This document shows, one piece after another, positions 49,676-62,876 of a stretch of DNA of 64,000 bases. The notes beneath the pieces were generated by a model. The model did not search any database. It was not told the DNA's origin and was given only the letters and a program-made list of their open reading frames with translations. The position numbers and the translations under genes were made by a program. The DNA comes from Saururus chinensis. Taxonomy: Eukaryota; Streptophyta; Magnoliopsida; Piperales; Saururaceae. The stretch spans positions 912,501 to 976,500 of the forward strand of contig CP141143.1 of assembly GCA_035235625.1 (NCBI GenBank). The letters run 5' to 3'. Position 1 is the stretch's first letter, and the number at the start of each line of letters is the position of its first letter.

Positions 49676-50076
49676 GTTTATATAAGCCCGGGCTCATATA
49701 TATCTATGTGAGCCTGGGCTCTATGGGCCATCGGATTTACATCCGGCGGCCCATAATACTCATGGTTACTTATGAGCATTTAAATCCATGAATATTATGG
49801 GCCACCGAATGTAAATCCGATGGGCCATAGAGCCCGGGCTTACATAGGTTTATATGAGCCCGGGCTTACATAGGTTTATATGAGCCCGGGCTCATATAAA
49901 TCTACGTGAGCTTGAGCTCTATAGGCCGTCGGATTTACTTACATCTGACGGCCCATAATACTCATGGGTTTAACCAATAAATATAACCATGAGTATTATG
50001 AGCCACCGGATGTAAATCTGACGGTCCATAGTGCCCGGGCTCACGTAGGTTTATATGAGCCCGGGCTCATATAAAC
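49676..50076. repeat. Cluster of GAGCCCGGGCTC palindromes in two hairpin modules
   Basis: Two modules (about 49676-49868 and 49869-50076) each form a hairpin: arms carry 'gggccatcggatttacatcc' and 'ggcccataatactcatgg' with their complements, around a short AT-rich loop. Module borders and ends carry AGCCCGGGCTCATATA-type perfect palindromes repeated at about 49685, 49845, 49873 and 50057. The second module is a diverged copy of the first. No coding capacity; probably a tandem insertion of a foldback MITE. Confidence 0.7.
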
Positions 50077-50082
50077 AGGTCT

Positions 50083-50304
<222 letters not shown>

Positions 50305-50692
50305 TGCCAACCATCTCTAACTATATATCTTCTATTATATAAAAAAAGAGGGTGGTCGCCTTTGCATTCTAGCATGAGAATTTTGGGAGGGGATGTTTTT
50401 CATAACCACCATCAGATTATGTCTAGGTTAGACAAGGAAGTAGGCAGAAAGGAGTGTAGCCGCGTACAACCAGATCATTCACAATAGCACACAAGTAAAT
50501 GAATATTTCTGAAGTTCTAGTCTATAAAAAAATAATCAAATACATAAATAGTCCTGAGATAAAATGTACTCACTCTAAGGATAGAACAACAAAAAAAAAA
50601 CAGAAGAACGAAAAAAAAATGTTAAAAGTCTGTAGTGGTGTATATGTATCCCTCCCTCCTCACAGGCTCAAATCTAAACGGAAGGCAAGCCT

Positions 50693-52208
50693 CTAAACTC
50701 CCTGGTGTGGCCTCCCATTGTGGCCGTTAACGCCGTTGGCACCATGGTGGGACTTGTCAGAACTCCTCCACTTCCTCTTGAGGACGATGGGCCATGTGAT
50801 GGCCTCCAGGACGACGGCGACGGCCCCAAGTGCGATGATGATGCCAGTGTAGGCGCGCTTCCATTTCTTGGCTGGGTCCAGTATGTCCAACCCTTCGTAA
50901 ATGTTGATCACGCTCAGGATGATGACCGTGTAGCCCACCGAGTGATGGTAGATGTTCCAGTAGAGACGGTACTTGTGATCCTTCTTAGGCCTCAGAAGCA
51001 GGGCAAACACCTGAAAACATCATTTTTCAACCAGAATTTAGCACGACTCTCAGAAATTTTCTTCTATTTATTTCTCCCGATCGATCGATGATCGACATGA
51101 AGTGCAAAACGAAAGGAGCCAAAAGATGATTTTGAGTTCATTTTCAAATAGGAAGTACCTGGAGGGTGCCAAGGGCAAAGAGGGTTATCCCGATGTTGCG
51201 ATGGGTCTTGTAGGTGAGTCCGGTGGAATCACTGCCGAGTTTGAGGCCGGTGCCCCACCCGGCGACGCCGATTATATAGGCGGAAGTCTGGCAAGCCACA
51301 TGGAGGTAGAACCAGGCGGGGTCAGCTGACTTGAAAACCTTCATGTACCTCGCAATAATCACACCAAGAGGCATCAGGGTGCCCCAACTCAGTGCCGTTA
51401 ACACCCCATGCACCTGAAAAATGCCCATTGGAGATGACTTCAATTAACTCTTTCATGAATCGGACCATTTTAATTTGCTGGATGAATTATACCACCACCA
51501 ACGGAAGACGGAAACGGGAAATCTCCCCAAATATAAAAAAACCCCACTAATTCTCTGCCAAAGTACTGGAAAAAGAAACAAGGGATTATTTTCTCTTACG
51601 TTCTTGCGCCGGCGTCTCGGAATGAGGGCTCCGGAAGAAGATCCCTGCCCAGATAGTAAATCCAACGTCCCTGCAGACTGTTTGTTAGCATCGTCAAGCG
51701 GGTGTATGCTAAGCGAGGTGCCGGAAACCGGCCCCTGCTGCCATACATGATTGACAGTGGTCCGGTTGCTGGGGAGCTGCAAATTGGCGAAGATGGTCAA
51801 AGCCTCGTTGTCCGCCTCCACTGTCAACCCCGATACCGAGAAGCTCAGTGCTTGCGGCGTCATCGTAGTCCCGTAGCTGGTGACCTGCGTGGTATACGCG
51901 GTGGTGGAACCGTTAGAGTAGCGGACGCCAACCAGCGACTGGGCTCCGATCATGCCTGTACCGGTGGGATTGAGCGCCCAAGCGATCCATCCCGCGGAGG
52001 ACAGAGGGGCTCTGTAGGCGACGGAGATGCTTACATTGGAGGGGATGTAAGTCCAGTGGAGGAAGGAGTTGAGTCGGGGCAAATCGTTGCAGGACAGGTA
52101 TTGCCCGTTGGCAAATGACTGGCTCAGGCAAGTCTGTGCTGAGGAAGAGAGAAAGAGAGAAAGCAGAGAGCAGAAGACAAGGACGAATCTCAAGGTTGTA
52201 GTATTCAT
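50693..52208 (-). CDS. Cytochrome b561 and DOMON domain protein (AIR12-like), three exons
   Basis: Exons on the minus strand: 52208-51600, 51413-51159 and 51010-50693, joining in frame to 393 aa. Exon 1 encodes a signal peptide (about 1-24, ending SSSAQ) and the DOMON domain, with the DUF568-type opening [19 protein letters not shown] and [17 protein letters not shown]. Exons 2 and 3 encode the cytochrome b561 core of several membrane helices with His205, His241, His274 and His310 ([34 protein letters not shown]) as likely haem ligands. Family proteins sit in the plasma membrane with DOMON facing the apoplast and move electrons across it, probably using ascorbate; many are auxin-responsive. 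The C-terminal tail is short and rich in Asn, Gly and His. Intron sites are GT-AG. It looks intact. Confidence 0.95.
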
Positions 52209-53500
52209 TGTCAGGTTAGCCTAGACCTCGAGGGGGTTTCAAAGGAACAGACGAGGAGATGGGATTCACGCTACAAGTGGCTTGTGGGTCTCTCTGTTAG
52301 AAACGCCCAGCGATCTTGGAAGCGATCATATACCTGTGAGAGACCCAAGAGAGAAAGCAATGAGTAGTTTTGTGGAGAAGAAGAGAGATGGAGTGGCGGC
52401 ATATAAAGGAGGAGTTAGAGTTTGGGGAAGGGGGTGTGTTTAGCCGAGGAAGAGGGAAGCGGTGGTTGACTGATCGCGTGTGGAAGTTTCGGGGAGACAT
52501 TGACTGCGTGTGGCTGAAAACGAAGAAGAAAGAAGAGGCAAGTCCGAAATGGAAGTAGCCACGAAAGTCAGTCCTAACTTTTGTAATGCATTTCTTTTTC
52601 ATCACACTTTTTTATAACTCATAATTAGTCCGTATAATATAATAACTACAAAGAAGTAAATCACGTGTTAATGATTTCCTGTTCGTTTATGGCCGATAAT
52701 CCCGTTGTTGGGGGCCGGTGCATTTCTATCGTTTCCCCACCTAGACTAGGCCCACATTTTTTATTCAGCCAGCTGAAAAGTTTTGTCGAATGAATTCGTA
52801 TTGAGTGTACAATGCATCACTACCCTAAAAGGGGCGTACGGGGGCAGACTGGCGCGGGCGGGGACTGTGTGGGTCCAGTTGAATGGTTCAACTGCTGAGG
52901 CCAAGAATAAGCACCCATAAGAGCGACTGGCCGGTTGGTCAAAGGTCTTTTTTGGCTACTGCTACTCTGGCTTCCGGAGAAATTATTTAGTGTGCGTCGC
53001 ACACCTCGTTGGCCGTGTATTTTACCTTATGGAACATGAGGGCAATAAACAGTTATAAATGCTAATGAGTTGGTTTGTAAATGGTAAAATACATAGCCAA
53101 CATAGTGTGCGATGTACATTGAAAAATTTCTCTGGCTTCCGTGTCTATGACGCAGAGGGAGGGAAGGAGGCCCACGCTGCTAACGGTGCCCATGTACCCA
53201 TTTGTGATTATTGCTTAATTGGTCTTTTATATATATAAGAACGTCTACACCATCAGAGGAACCTAGCTCAAATTATGATAAGATAATAACATATTTTACA
53301 ATGGATAAAAAATTTAATCTGAGGGTGTTTATTTCATCTAAGGGTGTTTATTTGTAACTATAATGTATATACTAATGCTCAAAAGAAATTAAATTAATCC
53401 TAATTACCTTCATTATCCCTGTGAATGTGATCTCTCGATCTTCCTTGTCATTCTTATGCATCCAACTCATAAATCAAACCTGTGCACAAAAATGTGTCCA
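52209..53500. other. Upstream region of the b561/DOMON gene and intergenic DNA
   Basis: The region to about 52560 is likely promoter and leader for the minus-strand gene. No reliable TATA box was chosen. ORFs at 52297-53002 are not supported. AT-rich unassigned DNA follows. Confidence 0.4.
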
Positions 53501-53819
53501 ATGGGACTAACATTCTACTAGTGCCGGTGGATGGACCAGGGCTGCCAGAATCGCTAGACGATGGCGATCCGATCAAGCACGGCCCATCGGCCGGCTGTGG
53601 CAGTCTGTCGTTGCGACACTACCATTTGTTATAATAAAAAAAGGGGGGGGCAACTTTGGCCCTTGCCGGCCGCCGGCCGGTGGCGGGGGCCAGGCCCATT
53701 GTGATAGCCGCCTGGCGGTGATCCAGTAGACCCCAGCCCGCTGCCTGGCCGTGGCGGCAAGCGGCAGCGGCGCCAAAGGCAAATACGCCTCTGGCCAGAC
53801 GCGGGGAAGACGACCCGCA

Positions 53820-56031
53820 AGACCCAAACCGATCCAGTCTGGGTCGGTTAAAAAAAAAAAAGAAAAGTTCCACTAAACCGGGTCCGGTTCAGTAGGGTTT
53901 AAACTTGGAGAAAATTCAAGAAAATTGTATAATGTCCAAGGGAACGTGATGAGTAACTAGACCAAGTTTCAGCTTATGAAAAAATTCCAGAGTCTCTAAA
54001 ATAGCCTTTTTACCCCTGTTAGTTAATTATCATATAATATTAACTTACCTGAGTTCGAGGCTCTGGTTCAGGGGCCTATGAGTGGATCTAGAAATTGGGA
54101 AAATTCTCAGTAAGAGTTTAATGAGTAACATAATTATGGACCAAACCACTTGGTAAGGAAAAATCCCAGTGAGTGGGTAATTGACCTTTTTGCCCCTAGG
54201 TTTAATCGTAAATTATTAAATAAACCTGGGTCGGTTCAAGGGGTTCACGACCCTGTCACATGCCAGGAAAATTACACAAAGTCCATGAAGTCAAGTAGTG
54301 TGCTTTAGTTTAATTTTGGACCCGTGGGATGTCATTAAGGTCTTAAACCAAATGACAGAACTACCCCTATGCAAACTGGCCCGCATTCATGTGGATGTTG
54401 TTAAGGAGCCAATGTGATACTAAAACTTTTTGAGAGGTTAAAGACTTACCCGAGTGCAGAGAGGACTGTATCTAATATTGGATAATTTCTCTAATGCCCT
54501 TAGGTGCATTACACCCAGTTTAATAAAGATTTAATAAGTTAACCCATGGAGGGTTAGGGCACGAGAGCTCGAGTAATTATAATATCATTATTGATTTTGA
54601 TTATTGATATTATGATCTATTTGAACCTTTGTGGTTTTAACTGTTTATGTTGTTCTTTGTTTTGATTTTTGATATTGATGTTGTGATAGTAACTTATCAC
54701 TAGATGAAAATTATTGAAAGAATAATTGTTTGGGGTTTGATAGCTTTGGATTGGGCAAGAACACCTAATCAAGATAAAGACTAAAATACCTCAGAGGGGT
54801 TTGGGACTAGTTCATACAATGAACAAAGCCTTTGACCTGGCGATTTGCCTTGGTTGATGAACCGATGACATGTCTCGAGTTGTAAACCTTAGTCTAGAAG
54901 GGACTAATAGGGTTTGGGATAGTCATTTGGAATCCTGGCTTATAGATGAGCAAGATAGGGCTCAGAATGGTTTCCTGAGTTTTAGCTCTATTGAGGAGCC
55001 GTTGATTTGACCGTGTAGTTGCACCTCCCCATTGGAGGGAGTTCCTTGTGAGTCGGGCTCACCACAGATCTATTGAGGATCTTTTAGTGTACACGCAATT
55101 AGGGTCGCTGACATCCTGCTTGGTTGGCGTCTTTGACCACTTCTGTTCAGGTGCAGTTGTGGGCCATGCCCTTCCACTCCGGTCAGGTCCTTATGGACTA
55201 GGTTGGGAGATGGCACTTCCTGGTGGATTCCAGGGGCTTGGTGGATTCTAGGATGTTTCGTTGTCATTTGTCACTTAGGTTGACATTTGATGAGTCTGTC
55301 TCTCATTGGGATTAGACAGGGATATTAATTATTGAACAATAGTTCGAGAAATAATTAATAATATTGATTGATATTGCTTGTTTAATTAAAACAAGTGGAA
55401 CGATTAAAGGACTTGCATAAAATGTAGGTTGCTTGAAAATACTTAAGCATTGCATGTGTGATGCTATGCTTCTTAGTATAGTGTAGTATTAGGCAGAACT
55501 ATGTCTGGATTCGATCTTGTTGGAAACATTGGAGATGTTGTTCGATGAGTACGTATGCAACTAACATCGGGTGATGTTGGCCCGATCCAAAAAATATTAA
55601 TAAAATCTTTTGTCCTTTGGAAGCTCTTCTCCTGTAGGCGGAGATGCTCCATTGTAGTTGTGGTTGTTGTTTGGTTTGCTTTGTTGCATATTCTCCAGGT
55701 GACGACAAGTGAGACCAAGGCAGGCGAGCACAAGAGGTTTTCGCATTTTTACAACTCCGATACGTAAGTGTACCTTAAGCATGAGAGTCAACTTGTTATT
55801 TATTTTCAGACGGGTGGCAGACTTGTACTTAGATGGATGAGCTGGTCTTTATGAATTTTCAGACATTAAATAATATCATATGCTTTGATATTCGTATTTG
55901 TAAACCCCAGTTATCATGACCTGGATATTTAATCGAAGGGTTTTGTTTTGTATTTAAAGAAAGAAAAAAAAATTCTCGCTACTTACCGTTCGTGCTATTT
56001 AAAAATGCTTTTAAAAATCTGGGTCGTGACA
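53820..56031 (+). mobile_element. Probable LTR fragment ending in GGGTCGTGACA
   Basis: The right end GGGTCGTGACA (56021-56031) equals that at 14792-14802. The left part has three diverged tandem copies (from about 53900, 54100 and 54260) of a block with 'aaaattgtataatgtccaag' followed by 'ctttttacccct'-type words, a pattern known in long Ty3-type LTRs of plants. No TSD or left border was found, and no coding domain adjoins. Confidence 0.45.
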
Positions 56032-57860
56032 TAATCTACCAATTATACAATGTATTCCTCTCACGTACCCATAAGAAAGAAAACATATCACACATCACAA
56101 AACTAATCACTACTGTGATTTGGATAACATAATCATATTTCATAAGCAAATTAAAGGTAAAACTCAAAACTATAATTTACTCAGTAATATAGCCATGCTT
56201 GTAGATAGTTCAATCATATCAAAATAGAGTATAACATGAATTGCATAACATCATCCATCCCCTATGACTTACAAATATCATATACAATTAAATTACATCC
56301 TACATATAACCTGTGCCAGTTAAATAAATAGTTCAGCCTTTCAAAAGCTTGAATAAGATAATGAATTCACATTGGAGCATGGCATATATGTTTGATTTAG
56401 GTTCAACGATTCAAAAGCTTAAATACATCAACACATTAGCATAGATAGTACATGTTCTTGTAGCAAAACAACATGTATAAACACAATTCTCTACAAAATT
56501 ATAACCATTCTCATGCATAAGTTTCTTAAATCCTTAATTTACATGCATAAGCAGTTCATTGTGAGCACACAGATGCCATATGTTAATAACCTACACCTAA
56601 TATATAATTTGTAATATTTTACATAATAATTCACAATCCATTACTAACATGCAACTATTGGATAGTATAATGCATGTAACAACTTAGGGCATACGTTGCT
56701 TTAACAGTTAAAATTAGGCGTTAAAATATCATGGAATGAAATCAACTCAGCAGTCATAATAAATAGTTGGAACAGCGGGACATTAAATCAATTATAAATC
56801 ATGCTAAAACAGAGTATAAGGATTACCTAGGTTGCATTACTTTAACCATTACGTGGCTGATATATTTTCCATCATTGAGCACAATATAAAATCAGATCTG
56901 AGTATATAATTCAAGTACTAAGTAAAACAAATGTATATATATATATATATATTTACATATATAGTCTCACAGCTGTATGCGTAGCAGATGAAATTAACTT
57001 AAAACTCATCCTATTCATATGGCAGATTCGCACCATTAATCTAGATTTAAGAATTTAGCTCACAAATTTCATCAATACTTTAACTAGATCAATCATGTTA
57101 AAAACATAGTAATATTGTGTGGAATTGAATTAGAATATTACATATCAATGTTGGAAAAACGTACACTAAATCAAGGCATATCATACTCATAAGATTAAAA
57201 TTCGAATGTAAACATGGTATTAGAAATTCATCTACCACATTAAAATCATAGAACGACTCATGCTGAGAAGACAATTCATGATCTCGTTGAGGGACCTTAC
57301 CTTGGCCTAATTCGAAGCACAAAACGTTTCAAATATTACTGCTCTTCTCAAATTTCTAATGAAAAACTACAACCAAACTCTAATTAGTTGTTGGAAATGT
57401 GTAATTAATACAAGAGAAGGAAGAGGGTGTAATTTTAAACAATTTCGTGTGAAGGGCGCTGTAAATCATCAAAAGATCCTACCTTTTTGCCTTCCCTTCT
57501 TCAACCCAATCCTTTCGCCACCCAAATTTCCCCCTTGTCGCTGCCTTCGGATTGTCATACTCACTTCTCATCGAACTAGGGAAAGGGGACTGATAGGGCA
57601 AGAGGGAATGAGGACGTGGGCTTATAAAGAGGAGGGAAGAGACGTGAAGGAGAAGGGGAGGAGAATCGTAGAGGGGAAAAATAGGGATCGTGGGGGGGAA
57701 GGAGAACCTCTCCTTCTCCAGTTCGTAGAGGCTGGGGAAGGAAGATTTCCTTTCCCCGACTCTCCTTGCGAACTGATGCATGTCTGAGTCCAACTCAGAC
57801 TTGGACCGGGTTCAGTTCTATTTTTATTTTAATTTTTTTAAACCATACATGGGTTTATAG
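56032..57860 (-). other. Repeat-derived DNA, possibly LTR and leader on the minus strand
   Basis: Read on the minus strand, 57830-57470 has 'ccggtccaagtctgagttgg', a TATA-like 'tctttataagccc' (near 57620) and a leader ending at a donor-like 'aaaaggtaggat' near 57478. This resembles the arrangement in the LTR-like block at 12900-14802. The remainder (56040-57350) is AT-rich and unassigned. ORFs here are not supported as host genes. Confidence 0.3.
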
Positions 57861-59562
57861 TATAGAAGTATTAGAGCTGATGGAGATGATTTATGTTAAT
57901 TTCAAATTAATGGATCAATTCGACGGATAAGAATACTTGAGTGTGGCATTCTTTTCTTTAATCAGGCTAGTGTTTTACTCTCGACAAAATAACTAAGAAA
58001 TAATTGTCATCACGATAATTTGGTAACTTCCCAATTACACTTACAAGGCAGTTGTGGAACCGAAGAAACGATTATGGAATTTGGAAAGTAATTACATAAG
58101 TGTGAACGGAGAGTTGGGCAGGTTAGAAATCCGTACATAAAGTTTGGCCAACCGAGTCAAGTCATCTCCACTCGTACTCTGCCCAGCCCAGACCTGCCCT
58201 GTTGGATCTCATTGCTTTCGACTGACCAAACCAAAAAATTCGATCACAAACTCACACGCACAACACTAAAAAAGGTATTCTTCTATTCGGCCTATACATA
58301 TAAATATATAAGAAACTTTGGAGGGTTGTAAAAGAAGCAGACAAGTGAGATCGATTATGTGGGGGAAGTGGGTTTAGACAGGGACACGTACGTGAACGCG
58401 AGACATGCGCAAGAAGACTTTTAGTCCGTAAGGAGTCGTTCCAACAAATGCCCAAATAGCCGACGCCACCGGTCAAACCCAACCTACCCGTCTCAACTCT
58501 CTGCTTTTACACGAAGCACGCTTGTGGCTGAAAATTCTCATGGACATGGATATCGCTGAAACTTTTAATATTGACTTTTCTTTAAAAGAAAAAAAAATTT
58601 ATTTTCTTCGTGACAAGATAGACCCGTAGACATGTGAAGAAGGAGAAACGTATAAAGCTTTGGATCATATTTTCAAATTTTTCTCTTACCACTTCATAAG
58701 GAAGTTGTAGCTTTCCATTATTAGTCACTAAGACCGGGTCCTAAATGGGTTAAAAAAATATTTTTTTTGAACCACTAGTCTAGACATGTGGAGAGGAAGA
58801 AACGTAGAAACCTTTGAATAAAAAAAATGATAGACCAACGCCCCTCCCTCCCAAGTCCACAAAAACGAAAAAGTAGTGTATTGTTGATGTTGATGGCCAC
58901 TAGTTAGACATGGTGGGCTTTTGTTACTTCTCATGGGCGGTGACGTTCATGGGCTCCAGAGTTGGGAATTCTCATCCTGCGTGTTCTTCCTGTTAAAAGG
59001 CTTTATTCTCGTGCTTGTTGGGCTCCCTGATATAAGTGGATGACCGCATTGGATTTTATCTGTGGGCTGCTGCGTTCAACTGCGATGCATTTTTCCATAG
59101 GCTTAAAAATCAAAAGTAATTTTGAAATGCTTTCGTGCTCTCAAACCCTAGTGACGGGACTTCGAATCACAGGTTCCATAAGCACATCTTTGCTTATCGT
59201 AAGTACAGAATATGACTATTTCATTATTTTTCTTGGTACATGTGCTTACGTTAATCCTTTTTTTTTTTGCTTCATGATATACTTTAAATCTTTATTCTTT
59301 GGATATCAGGCCCCTTTTGTAAGTATATCGTGTATTTTTAGTTTAGTAAGTTCGATAAAGTGTGAAAAAAGCGCTGCCACTGCAGATCAGATTATACTAT
59401 GAGATAAGCATGTGTCAAATTTCAAAGATTTTTTTTATATAAAAGAAGATTTCAAAGATCTTAGTTTAAGTGGTTGGTTCCTATAAATCGCCGCCGGCTG
59501 ACCAGAAAGGAAGGGTGAAGCTGTCATTCACTTGCCTTTTTTCTAGAAGATTTGTGGCCAAA
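57861..59562. other. Intergenic, no gene recognised
   Basis: AT-rich DNA with small ORFs lacking family features. Segments near 58610 and 58780 share 'gacatgtggagaggaagaaacgta'-like wording, a short direct duplication. Confidence 0.4.
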
Positions 59563-59656
59563 TACTCTTCTTGTCCCATAATAGCGGCTCTATTTATTTT
59601 TTTTAAAATTATTTTAAAAAATTAAATAAAATTAGTAATGTGGGATGGATAGAGTA
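59563..59656. mobile_element. Stowaway-type MITE, short copy
   Basis: It runs from TACTCTTCTTGTCCCATAAT to GTGGGATGGATAGAGTA, inverted ends with flanking TA, 94 bp in all. The AT-rich interior resembles the copy at 28642. Confidence 0.6.
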
Positions 59657-61758
59657 AATGTATGACATTTATGACTAATACTTAGAATTAGGCTTAAGCA
59701 CATATATGAGACTATTCACAAAAGAAAAAATGTCCAGCCTTGCCCTTCTGCTGCCCCAGCCTCCTCCCCCTCTTCTTCTTTTCCTTTTTTTTCTCCACAT
59801 TTGATAGGGCTGGTCATGATTTAGTTGTGAGAACTGATTAAAATTTTAATTTTTATAAATTTAAATATTCAAAGAACTCATTAACACCTCCAATTATTAA
59901 GAATAACTAATAAGTTTTAATGTTACTTGATTTTGAGCTTTCTCTTGCACCGATTTAAACTTAAAACTTTCTTAATTTGTGACTCGCCCTTTATACTGTA
60001 CAGTGATACAACTTAGCTCATAATTGACATCTATTAATAGTTGAATATTTGTGCTGGGTGGATAACATTAAGAGTGAGAAAGAGAAGGAAAAGGTAATGA
60101 ATATAAGAGTGAGGAGGGAAAAGACAATCAGGTGTTTATAGTCTTTGTTAGCCGTTGCTGCTGCGAACTGAGGTTTTTTAATGCCAATTTGTTTTTTTGC
60201 GTTACAATAAACTTTCTAGGCATTTCTTGTATTTTTCAGGTCTACTTCAATATTTTTTTTTCAAATTTCTTAAATAGTAGTAATAATTAATTTGTTGAGA
60301 TTAGATTAAGGCGAACCGCCTCCCGCCAGGCGCCAGCTATTATGGTTTTGTTTCGTGGCTTCCCGCCAAATTAAGAGGGGCAGGTAGCATTCGGAAAATG
60401 AAGAGAAAGGGAAATTGGTTTCCCTCAGCCTCAGCTTTTCCTCCCCCACCCCTTTTTTTTGTTTTTATCATCTGATGATTGGCGGCGTAAATTGGAATCC
60501 CCAAAATGTGCAATGGCTATCCGACAGATCGCAACCCCTCTTTGGATTCCTCTTTTCGTCCCTCTGGATTAGGTGATTGGAAGCATATGCCCTCTCCTTG
60601 TTTTGTCCTCGTCCACATTCAAAGTACTCACTTGACCGCCCTCTCTATCTCTTTAACTCATAATTATCCTCTCCTCCATCCATATGCAGCATAGGATTCC
60701 TTCCTTTCCTTTAGTTTTTTAAGAGTAGCCACTCATTCTTCTTCATTCATGGACTCATCATTCAAGTGATGACTTGATGAACCAATCCAGCCTCTCCCTC
60801 TCTCTCTCTTCCTGAGCCGGCCAGAGTCCCTTTCTGTGACTCTATTCAGTGCCATTATTGATAAATTACCACCCAACTACACATAAATACAAGACTCATG
60901 TCCTCTCCTCTAAATTGAGGAGGGCTTTGGATTTGTGTAACAAGCGCTATAAATATTGCAGCTGATGCTATATTCTATCCGTTTCAGTTCCCTTACCCAC
61001 CTTTGTCAGTCGATCAAAATAAGTTCTCTTGTTTTTTTTCAAAAATAAAAACTAGAAGTCCTCTTATCGCTAAAGATTAAACACGTTCTTTCCCTTCTAT
61101 TATTGTGTATCTATTCCTTGTAAGGAAGCCAAACAAAATGTACCAAACAAAAAAATAGACAGCTACAGTAATAACTCGAGGCGATAATATTGATGTCATC
61201 GCTCATAGGATTCTGATGAAGTGTGAACATCCCCCTTCGTGTTTTGCGGAATTGCCATCACCAACCACCGTTGTCAGCGCCATCCCCCTCAGGGGGAACT
61301 GGGAAGGAAGAGAGGAATCTACCTTTCTTGCTCCTTTTCCATCTAGTATGCTAATTGCCCATGTGTTTTGGCATTTTTTTAAGTTAACTCAGCCGCGTTT
61401 AAGTAAAAGTAACCAAAAAAGAATAGAGTGCCCCTTATCTTTGACTTGGCATCTCAAGGCTACGCCGACAAGGATGGATGCCATGGGCAGCCTCTGAGAG
61501 CTCCTTCCATCCATTAGAGCTCAGACCTCCAAAAACTCTATCAAAGCTAGAACGAGAGTTATGAACTAGGAAATGATTTCCATTAACTTTACATACTCCC
61601 AACTTTTACCTACAAAGTTTAACCGTGTGAACAAAGGATCATAGCCTCGTCCAAGAAAGTAAAAAAGAGTTACACGACTCAAAAGAAGGAAAAACAAAAC
61701 AAAAAAAAGTTACACTACGTACTAACTGGAACTTTGAACGAATCCTAGGCATACACTC
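59657..61758. other. Intergenic and 3' flank of the SMR-like gene
   Basis: No gene is recognised. C/T-rich stretches near 59750 and 60800 and several small ORFs (60506, 61216) lack family features. The part next to 61758 is likely the 3' UTR of the minus-strand SMR-like gene. Confidence 0.4.
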
Positions 61759-62112
61759 TTAATTGGCCCGCTCCACGCGGCGTACAAACACAGAATCCAA
61801 GTCTGGAGGAGTGAAGAACTCTCTGACTCCATCATTGTGGCACCTTGATGAAGAAGACGAAGAAGAAGTCCGGTGCTTCCTCGGGGCGGGCGGGCATGAC
61901 AACCCCACCTGGATTCTGCTTTCCTCGCCTGTTGGAGTTGTGGAGCATGCTTCTTCTGCATCCTCATCATCCCTCTCGACAGTGGTTTGTTTCCCCGGAC
62001 GCTTTGTGCTGACGGGCCTCAGAGCGGTTCGCAGCGAAATCCCAGCAATGACCCATTTCTGCGCATCTGATTCTAGTGCTCCTTCCACTTGCAGCTTGTC
62101 CGATATACCCAT
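61759..62112 (-). CDS. SIAMESE-related (SMR) cyclin-dependent kinase inhibitor, SMR6-like
   Basis: Intronless, 117 aa from the Met at 62112. Landmarks: KWVIAGISLRTALRPV near the N-terminus, ACSTTPTGEESRI (motif with TP site), LSCPPAPRK and the C-terminal VREFFTPPDLDSVFV, the last two being the conserved SMR blocks; an acidic stretch (ERDDEDAEEA) and a Ser run lie between. SMR proteins are plant-specific, bind CDK-cyclin complexes and restrain mitosis, promoting endoreduplication or arrest under stress. KWVIAGIS and the C-terminus point to the SMR6 group. The frame is open upstream to 62175, giving another Met that would add 21 Gly-rich residues; the start at 62112 is preferred because family members begin MG-(F/I)-S-x-K. 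On the plus strand a long ORF overlaps, but it is a shadow. Confidence 0.92.
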   Translation of the reverse strand: MGISDKLQVEGALESDAQKWVIAGISLRTALRPVSTKRPGKQTTVERDDEDAEEACSTTPTGEESRIQVGLSCPPAPRKHRTSSSSSSSRCHNDGVREFFTPPDLDSVFVRRVERAN

Positions 62113-62398
62113 ACCTGGACCCTGATAAGCAGCTTCTTCCTTGACCCCCCCCCCCTCCGCCAATTTCACCCCCAACTTTCAATCTGGACGGGAAAGATAA
62201 TAGTAACAGGAAAACCCACCAAGAAAAGAATAATTTGAAACAAAGCTCTCAACCCGCCTCGGAAGAAAACGCGCGAAAGGATGAAGGCAAAGGCTTTTCT
62301 TTTTTGATACTAGGAAGTTGATCTCAAAGGAATGGAAAAGGAACACGTTGGTTGGTGATTTCTGGTCGCAGAGAAAGTACTTGAAGAGAGAGAGAGGA

Positions 62399-62417
62399 GG
62401 GGGGGGGGGGGGGGGGG
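62399..62417. repeat. Poly-G tract (19 G)
   Basis: A run of G on the plus strand (C on the gene strand), about 290 bp upstream of the SMR-like start codon, so probably in its promoter or leader. Confidence 0.9.
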
Positions 62418-62649
62418 CTGTTGGGTTTGGGTTGAAGAGTCAAGACAGCCGGCCCTGTGAACTGGAGAGCAGGGACAGTGCTGGAGGAAAGGGGGTGCGT
62501 GGGTGCTTAAGACTTTAGGGAGATGATAGAAAGGCTTTGCCGCGTGAAATAGGCTGACCGGGGTGGTCACCCCGCCCTCCCTTGGGATTTTGGCGCCCTT
62601 TTCCTTTTGTTGGTTTGCTTCGATGTTTATCCAGCGAGAGGAAGACTTT

Positions 62650-62876
62650 TTTTTATGCTCCTTTCTAGTAAAGAGCTTTACACTATGTAGTATAAAATTA
62701 TTTGTATAAGATTGATAGTGCACAGTAGTATTAATAATATTGACACTAACATACGCTAATATATGTAAGGGTCCTATATGTAACATATACTAAGTTTATT
62801 GTCAGAGGGATTATCGATATTAAAGTACACTAACATGATACACTGAGCTCATTAACAAAGAGATCATTCATGCTAA
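62650..62876. mobile_element. MITE of the 'tttttatgctccctc' family, diverged copy
   Basis: It begins 'tttatgctcctttctagtaa' and ends with 'tgagctcattaacaaagaga', the loose inverted counterpart; internal words 'gggtcctatatgtaacata' match the 46369-46550 copy in style. Confidence 0.4.

Noticed and set aside
51102-52118. Plus-strand ORFs over the b561/DOMON gene
   Set aside because: Shadows of the minus-strand exons, which carry the family motifs.
53573-53873. GC-rich minus-strand ORFs rich in Pro, Arg and Ala
   Set aside because: Composition-driven; they overlap in three frames and lie in repeat-like DNA.
61763-62125. 120-codon plus-strand ORF opposite the SMR-like gene
   Set aside because: Antisense shadow; only the minus strand shows SMR motifs.
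62310-62786. 158-codon minus-strand ORF upstream of the SMR-like gene
   Set aside because: It crosses the poly-G tract and a MITE and has Pro/Ser low-complexity stretches; probably leader or promoter DNA.
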